Made by a program: the position numbers and the translations under genes
In this document: one piece after another, positions 44,391 through 53,972 of the stretch
How positions within the stretch are numbered: position 1 is the stretch's first letter
Layout of the letters: each line of letters opens with the position of its first letter
The notes under the pieces: model-generated
Seen by the model: the letters and a program-made list of their open reading frames with translations, nothing else
What the model was told of the DNA's origin: nothing
Databases searched by the model: none
NCBI RefSeq assembly: GCF_025340265.1
Contig: NZ_CP022707.1
Location: 1,922,501 to 1,986,500, forward strand
Length of the DNA: 64,000 nucleotides
Source of the DNA: Novosphingobium sp. 9
Lineage (GTDB): Bacteria > Pseudomonadota > Alphaproteobacteria > Sphingomonadales > Sphingomonadaceae
Reading direction: 5' to 3'

Positions 44391-46880
44391 TTAAAACATC
44401 TTGCGGAGTTCCAGCCCGACCACCCGGCCCTGCGGCTCCATATAGGCGCGCTGGTAGGCGAGTGGCGTCTCACCGGCCGAGTTCGTCACCTTCTGGCGCG
44501 AATCGAACAGGTTCTCGACCACGAACGAGAGGCGCGCATCCTTGAAGAACGGCAGCTTCTTCACGAGCTTTTCCTGCTGACCAAGGTCCATGAACAGGCG
44601 CAGCTGGGTGATGAACGTGCTGCCGAAGCGCAGATCGGTGCTGTCCGGCGCGCCGCTGCCGTCGACGGTCGTCGGCGCAGTCCAGGTGCCCTTCAGGCGG
44701 AAGCCGACGCCGTTCATGAAGACGCCGCCCTCACCCGTGATCTCGTGCCGCGCTACGCCGCCCGAGGTGATCGCGCCGCCGTTCAGCTGGTCCAGAACCG
44801 GCACGCCATCGGCGATCTTGATCGTGTCGTTGAACCGCCAGGTATGATAGATCGACAGGTTCCAGCGACCGCTGCCCTTGGGAGGCGGGCCGAAGCCACC
44901 GCCACCGGGGCCACGTCGGCCTCCATTGCTGCCGCCCTTCTGGTCTTCCTGCTTCTTCCCGACATTGCCCGAAAGGTTGAAGCCCCAGCGCAGGTTCGAG
45001 CTTTTTACCTCGTCGAACGTCACCGGGCGCTCGTCGATGGTCAGCAGATTACCCTCGGCATCGCGCGTCACGCGATCGGGGAACGCGCCTTCGACGGCGG
45101 TGGTCAGCGTCGGGAACGTCTCGCTGACGTTGGTCGAACGGTTGCGGAAATATTCCACCAGCAGGTTCGAGCGGTCGAGGAACGGCAGCTTCCAGTTGGC
45201 CGAGAACTTCCAGTCGCGCTGGCGCTCCTTGCGAAGGTCGGGATTGCCGCCGCTGATCACCGTCACCAGCGCCGTGCGCGAATTGGTATAGTCGTAGGTG
45301 GCGACGTTGTAGGTGATCGTCTCGGGCGCACCGAGCTGGGTCAGCGTCGGCGCTGCATCGGCGACGATGTAGCTGGCGCCCAGCGTCAGCGTATCGGTCG
45401 GCGACCAGGTGACGCCCGCGTTCCAGTTGGTGAGCGTGCCGAAATCGGAAAGCTGGTCGATCCCGCCCGACAGGTTCAGCGAGATGTCGCCTATTGCGCC
45501 CAGCACGTCGGCGCTGCGGCTGGTCAGTGGCAGCGCGAGGTTGACGCTGCCGGACACGTCGCCGCGATTGAGCGTGGTATTGCCCACAAGGCTGTTCGAC
45601 GCCTCGCTCTGGCTGTTGTTGAAAGCGTATCCCGCCTTGGCTGTCAGCGAGGCTTCGCCTGCGGGCATCTCGAACGGCGAACCGTTGATCGTCGCGACGT
45701 TGGTCGAGGTGAAGGTGCGGTTGAGCGCGTGGTTGACGCCGCTGCCGGGGACATCCGGAAGCGCACCGTCGATCGACAGTGTGCCCGCCGCCGCCGCATC
45801 GACCAGCGAAGAGGTGTCGCGCTTGTTGTCGGTCCAGGTGTCGGCGGTGGTATAGCCGTTGTCCGATGTGACGCTCAGTTGCCATGGACCGAGCGACTTG
45901 TTGAAGCCCAGGCCGACCTGGATCTCGTCGGTGATTACGCGGGTTTCCAGCGGGTCGGGCAGCGTGCGGATCGCGGTATCCCCATCGGGATCTTCCAGCG
46001 TCACGGTATCGAGACCGGAGAGCGAAATCTTGGATTCGTGCGAATAGGTGACGTTGCCGGTCAACGATCCACCATAGCCCTTCTCGCCCAGGCCCTGTGT
46101 AATCGTGCCTTCCAGCGTGAAGACGTGATCCTGCGCGATCAGGCTGCGATACTTCGCCGGATCGGGATCGCCCGAGACGGTCGGCATGATCGAGGCGTCC
46201 TCGGTGATGCCGCGTTCGGCATCGGTCAGCATCGAGGTGTTGTTGATCTCGGCCGAGACATTGTAGCGCCGCAGTCCCTCGATCTTGACGATGCCGCCTT
46301 CGAACGCGTGGTTTTCGTAGCCACCGCGCGTGGGCACGTTGATCTCGCCCGAAACCGTCGTCGCTGCGTAATGATCCTTGAGGATGATGTTCACCACCCG
46401 CTGGTCGGGCGGATAGCCGAAGCGCAGGGCGACTTCCTCGGGCAGCACTTCCATGCGGCGGATCGCCTCGGGCGGAATGCGGCGAAGCTCGCGGAAGCTG
46501 CTGATGCGCTGGCCGTTGAGCAGGATCACCGGCGTACCGTCACCACGACCGCGACCGCTGCCGGTCTGCGGCGCGATGGAATCGATCAGTTCGTCGATGG
46601 ACGATGCGCCATAAGCCGCGATGTCCTGCTCGTCGAACGTCTGGATCGGCGCTTGCGGCGCCACGACCTGTCCGGGAATGCGCTTGCTGACGACGACGAT
46701 CTCGTTGCCCGTCACCGGCACGTCGATCGGCTTGTCCTCGTCATTCAGGGCCGCCGCCGGGGTCGCGGCCTGCTCGGTGCCCGTGCCTACGCCCGTACCT
46801 GTCGCGAACGCGGGATGGCACAGCGCCAGTGCCGACACGGAAATCGCGCCGACGGTAAAATTCCTGTATTTGGGACGCAA
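44391..46880 (-). CDS. TonB-dependent outer membrane receptor
   Basis: An outer-membrane active transporter of about 829 residues. A signal peptide (RPKYRNFTVGAISVSALALCHPAFA) is followed by a plug domain with NEIVVVSKRIPGQ, VILLNGQRISSFRELRRIPPEAIRRMEVLPEEVALRFGYPPDQRVVNIILK, then a beta barrel ending in VVGLELRKMF, with the terminal Phe needed for assembly. I chose TTG at 46880, preceded by GGAG seven bases upstream; the longer frame to 46928 is possible. Near the C-terminal third there is a Gly-Arg-Pro-rich loop (GGRRGPGGGGFGPPPKGSG). The ligand is unknown. It is divergent from infA. Confidence 0.88.
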   Translation of the reverse strand: MRPKYRNFTVGAISVSALALCHPAFATGTGVGTGTEQAATPAAALNDEDKPIDVPVTGNEIVVVSKRIPGQVVAPQAPIQTFDEQDIAAYGASSIDELIDSIAPQTGSGRGRGDGTPVILLNGQRISSFRELRRIPPEAIRRMEVLPEEVALRFGYPPDQRVVNIILKDHYAATTVSGEINVPTRGGYENHAFEGGIVKIEGLRRYNVSAEINNTSMLTDAERGITEDASIMPTVSGDPDPAKYRSLIAQDHVFTLEGTITQGLGEKGYGGSLTGNVTYSHESKISLSGLDTVTLEDPDGDTAIRTLPDPLETRVITDEIQVGLGFNKSLGPWQLSVTSDNGYTTADTWTDNKRDTSSLVDAAAAGTLSIDGALPDVPGSGVNHALNRTFTSTNVATINGSPFEMPAGEASLTAKAGYAFNNSQSEASNSLVGNTTLNRGDVSGSVNLALPLTSRSADVLGAIGDISLNLSGGIDQLSDFGTLTNWNAGVTWSPTDTLTLGASYIVADAAPTLTQLGAPETITYNVATYDYTNSRTALVTVISGGNPDLRKERQRDWKFSANWKLPFLDRSNLLVEYFRNRSTNVSETFPTLTTAVEGAFPDRVTRDAEGNLLTIDERPVTFDEVKSSNLRWGFNLSGNVGKKQEDQKGGSNGGRRGPGGGGFGPPPKGSGRWNLSIYHTWRFNDTIKIADGVPVLDQLNGGAITSGGVARHEITGEGGVFMNGVGFRLKGTWTAPTTVDGSGAPDSTDLRFGSTFITQLRLFMDLGQQEKLVKKLPFFKDARLSFVVENLFDSRQKVTNSAGETPLAYQRAYMEPQGRVVGLELRKMF

Positions 46881-47097
46881 ACGCTTTCTCCGCCAAGAGC
46901 TTGCCCGGTATCCCGCCGGGCCTGCCATGTCCTTCCCGAGCGCGGCTTGCCGCGTCTGCGAAGGGAGCGCAAGCCGGTCTGCACAACCTTTTGTCGCATT
47001 CTTATTGCCTGCGGCGAAGATGGCACTCTTTCAATTTTGCGGAGTCGCGTCTATGTGGCGCGCCAACATGCACAAAATCTACGGAAACTGATCGCCC

Positions 47098-47343
47098 ATG
47101 GCGAAAGAAGAACTTCTCGAAATGCGCGGCCGTGTGGTCGAGCTTCTGCCCAACGCGATGTTCCGCGTCGAGCTGGAAAACGGTCACGAAATCCTCGGTC
47201 ACACCGCCGGCAAGATGCGCAAGAACCGCATTCGCGTTCTGGTGGGTGACGAGGTGCTGGTGGAACTCACCCCTTACGACCTGACCAAGGGTCGCATCAC
47301 CTATCGCTTCATGCCCGGTCGCGGTGGCCCCGGCCCGTACTGA
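47098..47343 (+). CDS. infA: Translation initiation factor IF-1
   Basis: A small OB-fold protein that binds the A site of the 30S subunit. It starts [48 protein letters not shown], and [11 protein letters not shown] closes the fold. At 81 residues it carries a short Gly/Arg/Pro tail (PGRGGPGPY), a little longer than E. coli IF-1. It leads the conserved alphaproteobacterial set infA-maf-RNase E/G-like-yacG-tRNA-Phe; maf starts 4 bases after its stop. Confidence 0.97.
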   Translation: MAKEELLEMRGRVVELLPNAMFRVELENGHEILGHTAGKMRKNRIRVLVGDEVLVELTPYDLTKGRITYRFMPGRGGPGPY

Positions 47344-47347
47344 TCCG

Positions 47348-47961
47348 GTGACGGCTGCGAATACCGGGACGGAGTGCACTTCGTCCCACGCACCCGCGCG
47401 TCTGCTGCTGGCATCCGCCAGCCCGCGACGCCGCGAGCTGATCGAGCGGCTCGGCATAACGCCCGATGCTGTCGAAGCCGCCGATATCGACGAGACCTCG
47501 CGTCCTGCCGAAGCCCCGCGCGCCTATGCCCGGCGTATGGCGCGGGAAAAGGCGCTCGCGCTGACGGCACCCGGCATGCACGTTCTGGCGGGTGATACTG
47601 TCGTCGCCTGCGGCCATCGCATCCTGCCCAAGGCCGAGGACGAGGCCACCGCGCGCCAGTGCCTTGCCCTGTTGTCCGGCCGACGTCACAGGGTGCTCTC
47701 TTCAGTCGCGCTCAAGGCCCCGATGGCTCGTTGCGCGAACGCCTTTCCGAAACCGTGGTCCGCTTCAAGACGCTGAGCGCGCAGGAAATCGACGCCTATA
47801 TCGCGGGCGGCGAATGGGACGGCAAGGCAGGCGGCTACGCCATTCAGGGCAGCGCCGAGGGCCTGATCGCCTCGATCAGCGGCAGCCATTCGGGCGTCGT
47901 CGGCCTGCCTCTGTTCGAGACGCGGGCGCTGCTGCGCGCGGCGGGCTTCCCGATTGCCTGA
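47348..47961 (+). CDS. Maf-like nucleoside triphosphate pyrophosphatase; single-base frame break in this sequence
   Basis: A house-cleaning enzyme that hydrolyses non-canonical NTPs or dTTP/UTP to the monophosphate. The 5' part has [19 protein letters not shown], the Maf signature, then [44 protein letters not shown]. After LKAP the frame breaks. Adding one C at the four-C run 47718-47721 gives [19 protein letters not shown] and continues to 47961 with [39 protein letters not shown], the second half of the active site. Restored length is about 204 residues. The likely start is GTG at 47348. The end overlaps the next gene. A sequence error is likely. Confidence 0.87.
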
Positions 47962-48937
47962 GTGGCTGGTCGAGGACGGCATCGGGGAAACCCGCGCCAT
48001 TCTCGTGCATGGCGACCGGATGCTGGAAGCGCGCTCGCTGTGGCATTCGGGCGCCGATGACCTCACCGTTGGGCAGATCGCGCCCGCGCGCCTGATCGAG
48101 CGCCAGCGCGGCACCGCGCGCGGCCTGATCCGCTTTGAAAGCGGTACAGAGGCGCTGATCGACACGCTCCCGCGCGAGATCACCACCGGCGCCACGCTCA
48201 ATGCCCTCGTCACCCGTGAAGCCATCGCCGAGCAGGGGCGCCACAAACGCCCGCAGGCCCGCTTCACCACGCAAGCCCCGCGCCCTGCACCCGGCCTCGC
48301 CGAACGCCTGCGGGAGACCTCTCATCCGGTCCGCACGGTCCGCCGCTTTCCCGATGATCCCTGGCACGACCTGATCGACGAAGCCCGTTCCGGCGAAATC
48401 CCGTTTCCGGGCGGCGCAGTGCTCGTCATGCCGACCCCGGCGATGACGCTGATCGACATCGACGGCCACCTTCCGCCGGGCGCGCTGGCGCTGGCGGCGG
48501 TTCCGGCGATTGCCGACGCGATTGGACATTTCGAACTGGGCGGCTCCATCGGCATCGATTTCCCGACCATCGAGCGCAAGGAGGAGCGCCGGGCCGTGGA
48601 CGACGCACTTGCCGCTGCGCTCGATCACTGGCCACACCAGCACACCGCGATCAACGGCTTCGGCTTCGTCCAGCTCGTCGCCCGGCTGGAGCGTCCCTCT
48701 CTGCTCCACCGCCTGCACCATGCCCCTGTCGCCGGTGCCGCGCGCGAACTGCTGCGCCGGGGCGAGCATGTCGCCGAACCGGGCGTGCTGGTTCTGACGG
48801 CCCACCCGCAAGTCCACGCTGCCAGCCTGCCGGAATGGGACGAGGAACTGGCACGGCGCACCGGGCGTCGCATCCGCCGCCAGAACGATCCCGCACTTGC
48901 ACTCCATGCCGGTTTCGCGCAGGCGCTGTCGGCATGA
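47954..48937 (+). CDS. Short RNase E/G family ribonuclease
   Basis: A 327-residue protein related to RNase E/G but much shorter than RNase G (about 490). The N-terminal 100 residues are an S1-like region ([27 protein letters not shown]). The catalytic-type part has [21 protein letters not shown], comparable to the first metal Asp of RNase E, and [17 protein letters not shown], comparable to the second. The zinc-link and dimer region are missing. It uses a TTG start at 47954 that overlaps the end of maf, and its stop overlaps yacG as ATGA. Activity is likely but unproven. Confidence 0.85.
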   Translation: MPEWLVEDGIGETRAILVHGDRMLEARSLWHSGADDLTVGQIAPARLIERQRGTARGLIRFESGTEALIDTLPREITTGATLNALVTREAIAEQGRHKRPQARFTTQAPRPAPGLAERLRETSHPVRTVRRFPDDPWHDLIDEARSGEIPFPGGAVLVMPTPAMTLIDIDGHLPPGALALAAVPAIADAIGHFELGGSIGIDFPTIERKEERRAVDDALAAALDHWPHQHTAINGFGFVQLVARLERPSLLHRLHHAPVAGAARELLRRGEHVAEPGVLVLTAHPQVHAASLPEWDEELARRTGRRIRRQNDPALALHAGFAQALSA

Positions 48938-49101
48938 GCCCGACCGAACGCAAATGCCCGATCTGCGGCAAGCCCCGCTCGCAGGAGCATACGCCCTTCT
49001 GCTCCAAGCGCTGCCGCGACCGCGACCTCCTGCAATGGCTGGAAGACGGCTACGCCCTGCCCGGTCCGGCGAATGTCGAAGATTATCCACAGGATGATTG
49101 A
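48934..49101 (+). CDS. yacG: DNA gyrase inhibitor YacG family zinc protein
   Basis: A 55-residue zinc-ribbon protein. Four Cys ligands C8, C11, C23 and C27 are in KCPICGKPRS and PFCSKRCRDRDLLQWLEDGY, the family signature. In E. coli YacG binds GyrB and blocks DNA binding; relatives may be general zinc proteins. ATG at 48934 overlaps the RNase stop. It closes the infA-maf-RNase-yacG operon; tRNA-Phe follows 110 bases later. Confidence 0.92.
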   Translation: MSPTERKCPICGKPRSQEHTPFCSKRCRDRDLLQWLEDGYALPGPANVEDYPQDD

Positions 49102-49211
49102 ACAAGTTTGAAAGCCTGCAAATTTTAGGGTTGCCAACCGGCCACCCCTTCTTCATAGGCCCCTCCACCAGCCGCTCAGCGCTTCCTTTTATGGACTGCT
49201 GATGACGAAAT

Positions 49212-49287
49212 GCCCGGGTAGCTCAGTTGGTAGAGCATGCGATTGAAAATCGCAGTGTCGGCGGTTCGAATCCGTCCCCGGGCACCA
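49212..49287 (+). tRNA. tRNA-Phe (GAA)
   Basis: A full cloverleaf of 76 bases. The acceptor arms GCCCGGG (49212-49218) and CCCGGGC (49277-49283) pair perfectly. The D arm is GCTC..GAGC, the anticodon stem TGCGA/TCGCA encloses loop TTGAAAA with anticodon GAA, and the T arm has TTCGAAT. The discriminator A and CCA are encoded. The 3' end shows no integrase gene or attachment repeat nearby, so no island uses it here. Confidence 0.98.
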
Positions 49288-49396
49288 TCGTCCCTTTCAA
49301 GGCATGGTATTTCCACAACGTTTTGAAATTCTGACGCTATTCGTCAATGCTTGTCGCACGCTGTGTTCGTGGGGACGCTCCAGCGCTCACGCAAAA

Positions 49397-49426
49397 ACGG
49401 GCGCGACATCGAAATGCCGCGCCCGT
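49397..49426 (-). terminator. Intrinsic terminator of the TolB-like gene
   Basis: 9-bp perfect arms ACGGGCGCG and CGCGCCCGT with a 12-base loop. On the minus strand it is followed directly by a run of five T. It lies 36 bases after the stop of the TolB-like gene. Confidence 0.8.
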
Positions 49427-49461
49427 GTGATCTGTAGCGCCCTGATGCCGCCCGCGTTTGC

Positions 49462-51331
49462 TCAGAGCAGCGACTTGTCGATGTAGAGCGGCATCGAATC
49501 CTCCCACTTGCTGTCGGTCAGCAGGCGCTTGTTGCCGCCATCGGCATCCATCACGTAGATCTGGCCATATTGCTGGAAGGTGTTGTCGTAGAGCGCCGCC
49601 TCGTCGCGGAAACCGTGGGCGGAGCCCGACCACATGATCCGTCCATCGGGCGACCACACCGCGTGTGCATCGCTGGCATTGCCGGTGGTGAGCTGCTGAA
49701 GATCCGAACCATCGGGGCGGATCGTGCAGATCTGGAAATAGAGCCCGTCCACCTTGCGGGTGAAGACGATGCGCTGGCCATCGGGGACCAGCCCGGAAGG
49801 TTATCGAGATCCTTTGTCAGCACGCGCTGCTGTTTCGTATCGAGGTTCAGCACGCGCAGGCCGCGCTCCTCGCTCTCGCCCCAGACGCGGAACACCAGTT
49901 CCTTGCCGTCGCCGGAAAAGCTGGGGAACCCGGAATGGACCGTGCCATCGGTCAGGATCTCCAGATCGCTGCCGTCCTTGCGGACACGCGCGACGACCGC
50001 CTTGGCATAGGAGCGCTCGGCAAACCACGTCCCGATCCCGAAGGCCAGCCATTCGCCATCGGGCGACCAACAGGGCTGGAATGCGCCTGCGAGCCCCTTC
50101 TTGACCATATCGGGATTGAGGCCGGACTTGGTGTTGTCGAACACCACGCGGCGCTGCGAGCCATCGGGACGGCAAGTGACGATCGAGGAATTGCCGGTCT
50201 GCTTCTCGGTAAAGGCCATCATGCCCTGGCGCGACAGGATCGGGAACACGTCCATGAAGCGATAGTCGTACTGCGCGTCCCAGCTGTAGAGCGGCTTGTC
50301 GAGCTGGCGCACCGGGCGGAAGGCCTGCACCTCATACAGGATCGAGGCGCCATCCGCCGTCCATCGCGGCGAGCGCAGCCCCTCCCGCTTGAAGCCGGGG
50401 CGACCGGAAGTATAGGCGATTCCTTCCAGTGGTCCGCCCTTGACGACATAGCCGATCTCGTCGTTGCTGACCCAGTGCGGCGAGACTTTCAGCCAGCCGC
50501 CACTGGTATGCTCGACCCGCGCACCGGTCTCCACGTCGACCGAGACGATCTGCGATTCGACGCGGCCGATCCATTCGGGACGGCGCGCACCCCAGGTGGA
50601 TTCTGTGGTCAGTTCATAGAAGGCGATCCGCTTGCCGTCCGGTGACCATACCGGAGAGCCCTGGCACCAGTTCTTGCGCGAGGAGACCTTGGCAAAGCCG
50701 GTGCCATCGGGGCGAATTTTGTAGATCGCCAGTTCCTGCGTGTGCTCCCACCCGCGACCTTCGTCGTGGCCGCGCCAGCTGGTGTTCCGATCGCTCGAAA
50801 AGGCGATCCACTGGCCGTCCGGGGACCAAGAAGGGCGGAAGTAGCAATCGGGCTGTCTGCTTCGCCCTTGACCTCACCAATGCCGGTCAACTGCCTCAGT
50901 TTGCCGCTGGCGAGGTTCATCACCCAGATGTTCGCCTTGTAGCCGTTACGCGTGGAGACGAAGGCCAGCCACTTGCCGTCGGGCGAGAGCGCGGCGGCAT
51001 CATCGACGCTGGGACCGCCCTGCAGCGCGGTGACGCCCGTCCCATCGCCCTTGGCGATGAACAGGCTGGAGTTGCCGTCCCCCAGCCGCTCGGACGTGAA
51101 GACGAGGCGCGATCCATCGTGGGACAGCATGGCGTTGTAATCGTAGGCGCCTTCGGCAAGCACCTTGCGTTCACCCGTTCCATCGGCGGCGCAGACGCGC
51201 AGTTCGGAAACCGATGGCGCGATGCGGTTCATCATCATCACGCCCTTGCGTGTGGGAGCCGGCTTGGCGATCCCGACCTGGCTGAGCAGCATGGACGCGG
51301 GCACGGCCGCGAGAAAATCCCTACGCTTCAT
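49462..51331 (-). CDS. TolB-like (PD40/WD40-type) beta-propeller protein, exported; two single-base frame breaks in this sequence
   Basis: The 5' part starts MKRRDFLAAVPASMLLSQVG, with an RRDFL twin-arginine-like motif, so export by Tat is possible. Repeated PDGKW/PDGxxIAF blades (AALSPDGKWLAFVSTRNGY, WSPDGEWLAFGIG, SGDGKELVFRV, WSPDGRIMWSG) show a TolB/DPP-IV-N-like propeller. The frame breaks twice: at the three-base run 50850-50852, where one added base gives DSPDCYFRPSWSPDG, and at 49783-49786, where one added base gives GWSPDGQRIVFTRKVDG. Restored length is about 623 residues with no peptidase domain. It is divergent from a TonB receptor, hinting at a shared uptake task. Confidence 0.8.
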
Positions 51332-51631
51332 ATTACGCTCTCCCCGTAATCCCGGACTGAATTTCTGCTGTGCAGAATGACTTTTTTGCTTCCGGCAGCA
51401 CGTTTGACTGCCTTGTCTTCCTGTATAGTGCAGCCCCTCGGAACATTACATCGACGCCATCACTGAAATTATCGGTCCGATCCAAGTGCCGATAACGCCC
51501 TTACGAAAAACGCCGATTACAACGTGAGGCAAGCCGAGGCAGCATTCGGGGCAAATAGTCCCGAACGACATGCCCGGCATCAGTACGACGACCGTCACCC
51601 ATGTCGGTCGATGCTTGGGGAGAGCAAGTCG
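51332..51631. other. Divergent control region of the TolB-like and TonB receptor genes
   Basis: 300 bases without a gene between two divergent starts. It contains the palindrome TTCTGC-TGT-GCAGAA at 51363-51377 followed by a T-run, and a TTGACT/TATAGT pair near 51403-51428 whose 14-base spacing is short for a sigma-70 promoter. No known regulator motif is certain. Confidence 0.5.
51363..51377. promoter_or_regulatory. Small palindrome, operator candidate
   Basis: A perfect 6-3-6 inverted repeat, TTCTGC-TGT-GCAGAA, 32 bases upstream of the TolB-like start and in the region shared with the TonB receptor. Its size suits a dimeric repressor, but chance occurrence cannot be excluded. Confidence 0.35.
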
Positions 51632-53895
51632 ATGAAAACCACACCCGAAATCCGTGTCCGTTCGCTGCGCGCCATGCTGATGGCAGGCGTGGCCTTGCTG
51701 GCAGCTCCGCAGATTGCCTCGGCACAGGACGCAACACCTCCTGCCTCCGAAGACAAGGGCATCCAGGAAATCATCGTGACGGCTCAGAAGCGCGCCGAAA
51801 GCGTGCAGAACGTGCCGATCGCGATTACCGCCCTCACCAACCAGCAGTTGAGCAATGCCGGCGTTTCCAGCACGCTCGATCTCAAGGCCACGGTGCCTGC
51901 GCTCAATATCACCACCGGCACCGGCGGTATCGGCCTGCCCCGCATTCGCGGCATCGGCGCGACGGGGCAAGGGCCCGGCATCGAGAACCCGGTCGCGGTC
52001 TATGTCGATGGCGTGTATTATGGCGCCTCGTTCGGCATTCTGCAGTCGATGTATGACACCGATCAGGTGGCGGTGCTCAAGGGGCCGCAAGGCACGCTGT
52101 TCGGTCGCAACGCCACCGGCGGCCTCATCCAGATCACCACGATGGGCCCGAGCTTCGACTGGACCGGCAAGGCCGAGGTCGGATACGCGAACTACGATAC
52201 CGTCCATTCCGCTGCCTATATCTCCGGCGGCCTGACCAAGACACTCGCGATCAGCCTTGCCGGGCAGTACGACAACCAGCAGGATGGCTGGGGTAAGAAC
52301 CTGACCACCGGAAACGACATCAACACCTCGAAATCGTGGGGGGGGCGGGCCAAGCTGCTGTGGGAGCCGGGCACGGATACGAAGGTGACGCTGGCGGGCG
52401 ATTTCAACGGACGTGACGGCGCTGCGCCTGCCTTCCGCAACTTCGGCCTCAATTCGCTGGGCCAGAACGTACCCGCGCTGATTACCTCGCTGGGCGGCGA
52501 TCCGCATACCGACATCATCTCGAACGTCGATCCGAAGATGTCCACGCGCGCCTGGGGCTCCAGCCTGACGGTCGAACAAAACCTCGGTTTCGCGACGCTC
52601 AAGTCGATCACCGCCTATCGCGATTCCAAGTTCAGCTACTTCTTCGACCCGGACGGTTCGGCGGCGAACTACATCGTCGTCGACAACCACCAGTTCGACA
52701 AGCAGTTCACGCAGGAGCTGAACCTCGTTTCCGAAGGCAGCGGCCCGTTCAAGTGGGTGCTGGGCGGCTTCTACATGCACGACAAGGCGGGTAACGACGG
52801 CTCGCGCACGACCGGTATCTATACCTTCGGCGGCAACGGCTATTCGCAGGACGACAACGCCGTCAAACTGGACTCGATCGCCGCCTTTGCCGAGGGCACT
52901 TATACTTTCGGATCTTCCACCAACCTGACGGCGGGTCTGCGCTATACCAGCGACAAGCGTTCACTGAACGCGCAGGTCACGGACTATAACGGCAACATCG
53001 GCACCACCACGGTAACGACGATCGATCCGGAGCAGCACACCTTCAACAAGCTGACCTGGCGCCTGTCGCTCGATCACCGCTTCTCGCCCGAGGTTCTGGC
53101 CTATGCCAGCTACAACCGCGGCTTCCGCGGCGGCACCTACATCACCCAGAACGATCCCGTCGTGCTGCTCAAGCCCGAAACGGTCGATGCCTACGAAGTC
53201 GGCCTGAAGACGGATCTGTTCAACCGGTCGGTCCAGCTCAACGTTGCAGGGTACTACTATAACGAGAAGAACATCCAGGTCATGCAGGTGATCTCGGGTG
53301 CGCAGACGGTCTATCAGGCAGACGGCGCGCATATCTACGGGGTCGACGCCGATATGACCTGGCGCGTGACCCATGCGCTGCGGTTGTTCGGCGGCGTGAA
53401 CTACACCCATGCACGCTACACCAGGTTCACCGACGCGATGCTCAGTCAGCCCTATCCGCTGCCGAGCGGCTTCACGGTTCCGGGCGGCGTGTGCTACGGC
53501 TCGTTCCCGCCATACGGCGCGATTGCCGGGGGCAATTGCCTCTACATCGGCGATGCTTCGGGCAACAAGCTGCAGAACACGCCGACATTCACCGGCAGCA
53601 TCGGGGGCAGCTACGATCTCGATACCGGGATCGGCAAGTTCACGCTTTCGGGGAACTACTACTACAACTCCGGCTTCGTGGGCTCGCCCGACGAGCGCGT
53701 GAAGCAGAAGGCCTACAACACCGTCGATGCCGCGCTGACCTGGCACTCCAGCGACGATCACCTGTTCGTTCGCCTCTGGGCAAGAACCTCACCAAGGCGT
53801 TCTACTTCACGCAGATCGCCGCCAGCAATAGCGGCGACAACGGCACTTACGCTGCCCCGCGCACGTATGGTGTGACGGCAGGCTTCGATTTCTGA
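51632..53895 (+). CDS. TonB-dependent outer membrane receptor; single-base frame break near the 3' end in this sequence
   Basis: A sphingomonad-type receptor of about 754 residues once restored. It starts MKTTPEIRVRS at 51632 with a GGGGAGAG site, then a signal peptide ending IASAQD. The plug has EIIVTAQKRAESVQNVPIAITALT, GLPRIRGIG and VYVDGVYYG, and ATGGLIQITT closes it. The barrel follows. The frame breaks in VRLWGKNL: adding one G at 53778-53780 gives LWGKNLTKAFYFTQ and ends TYGVTAGFDF with the terminal Phe. Without repair the protein would lose this essential last strand. The ligand is unknown; it is divergent from the TolB-like gene. Confidence 0.88.
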
Positions 53896-53913
53896 GAACT
53901 GCGAATAAAAAAC

Positions 53914-53948
53914 CGGCGGAAGCTGCGCTTCCGCCGGGCGTCTTTTTT
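53914..53948. terminator. Intrinsic terminator, probably bidirectional
   Basis: Perfect 10-bp arms CGGCGGAAGC and GCTTCCGCCG with a TGC loop, a T-run at 53943-53948 and an A-run just before the stem. It can serve both the TonB receptor and the convergent thioredoxin-fold gene. Confidence 0.88.
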
Positions 53949-53972
53949 ACATTACGCCTTTGAGGCGGGCTG

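Noticed and set aside
44370..47249. Open frame of 959 codons on the plus strand opposite the first TonB receptor
   Set aside because: The receptor on the other strand has signal peptide, plug and terminal Phe. The antisense frame has no recognisable domain and also overlaps infA.
49212..49287. tRNA-Phe as an integration site of an island
   Set aside because: No integrase, no direct repeat of the tRNA end and no change to accessory genes were seen downstream.
51403..51428. Sigma-70 promoter TTGACT...TATAGT
   Set aside because: The spacing is only 14 bases, too short for a confident call; mentioned only within the control region.
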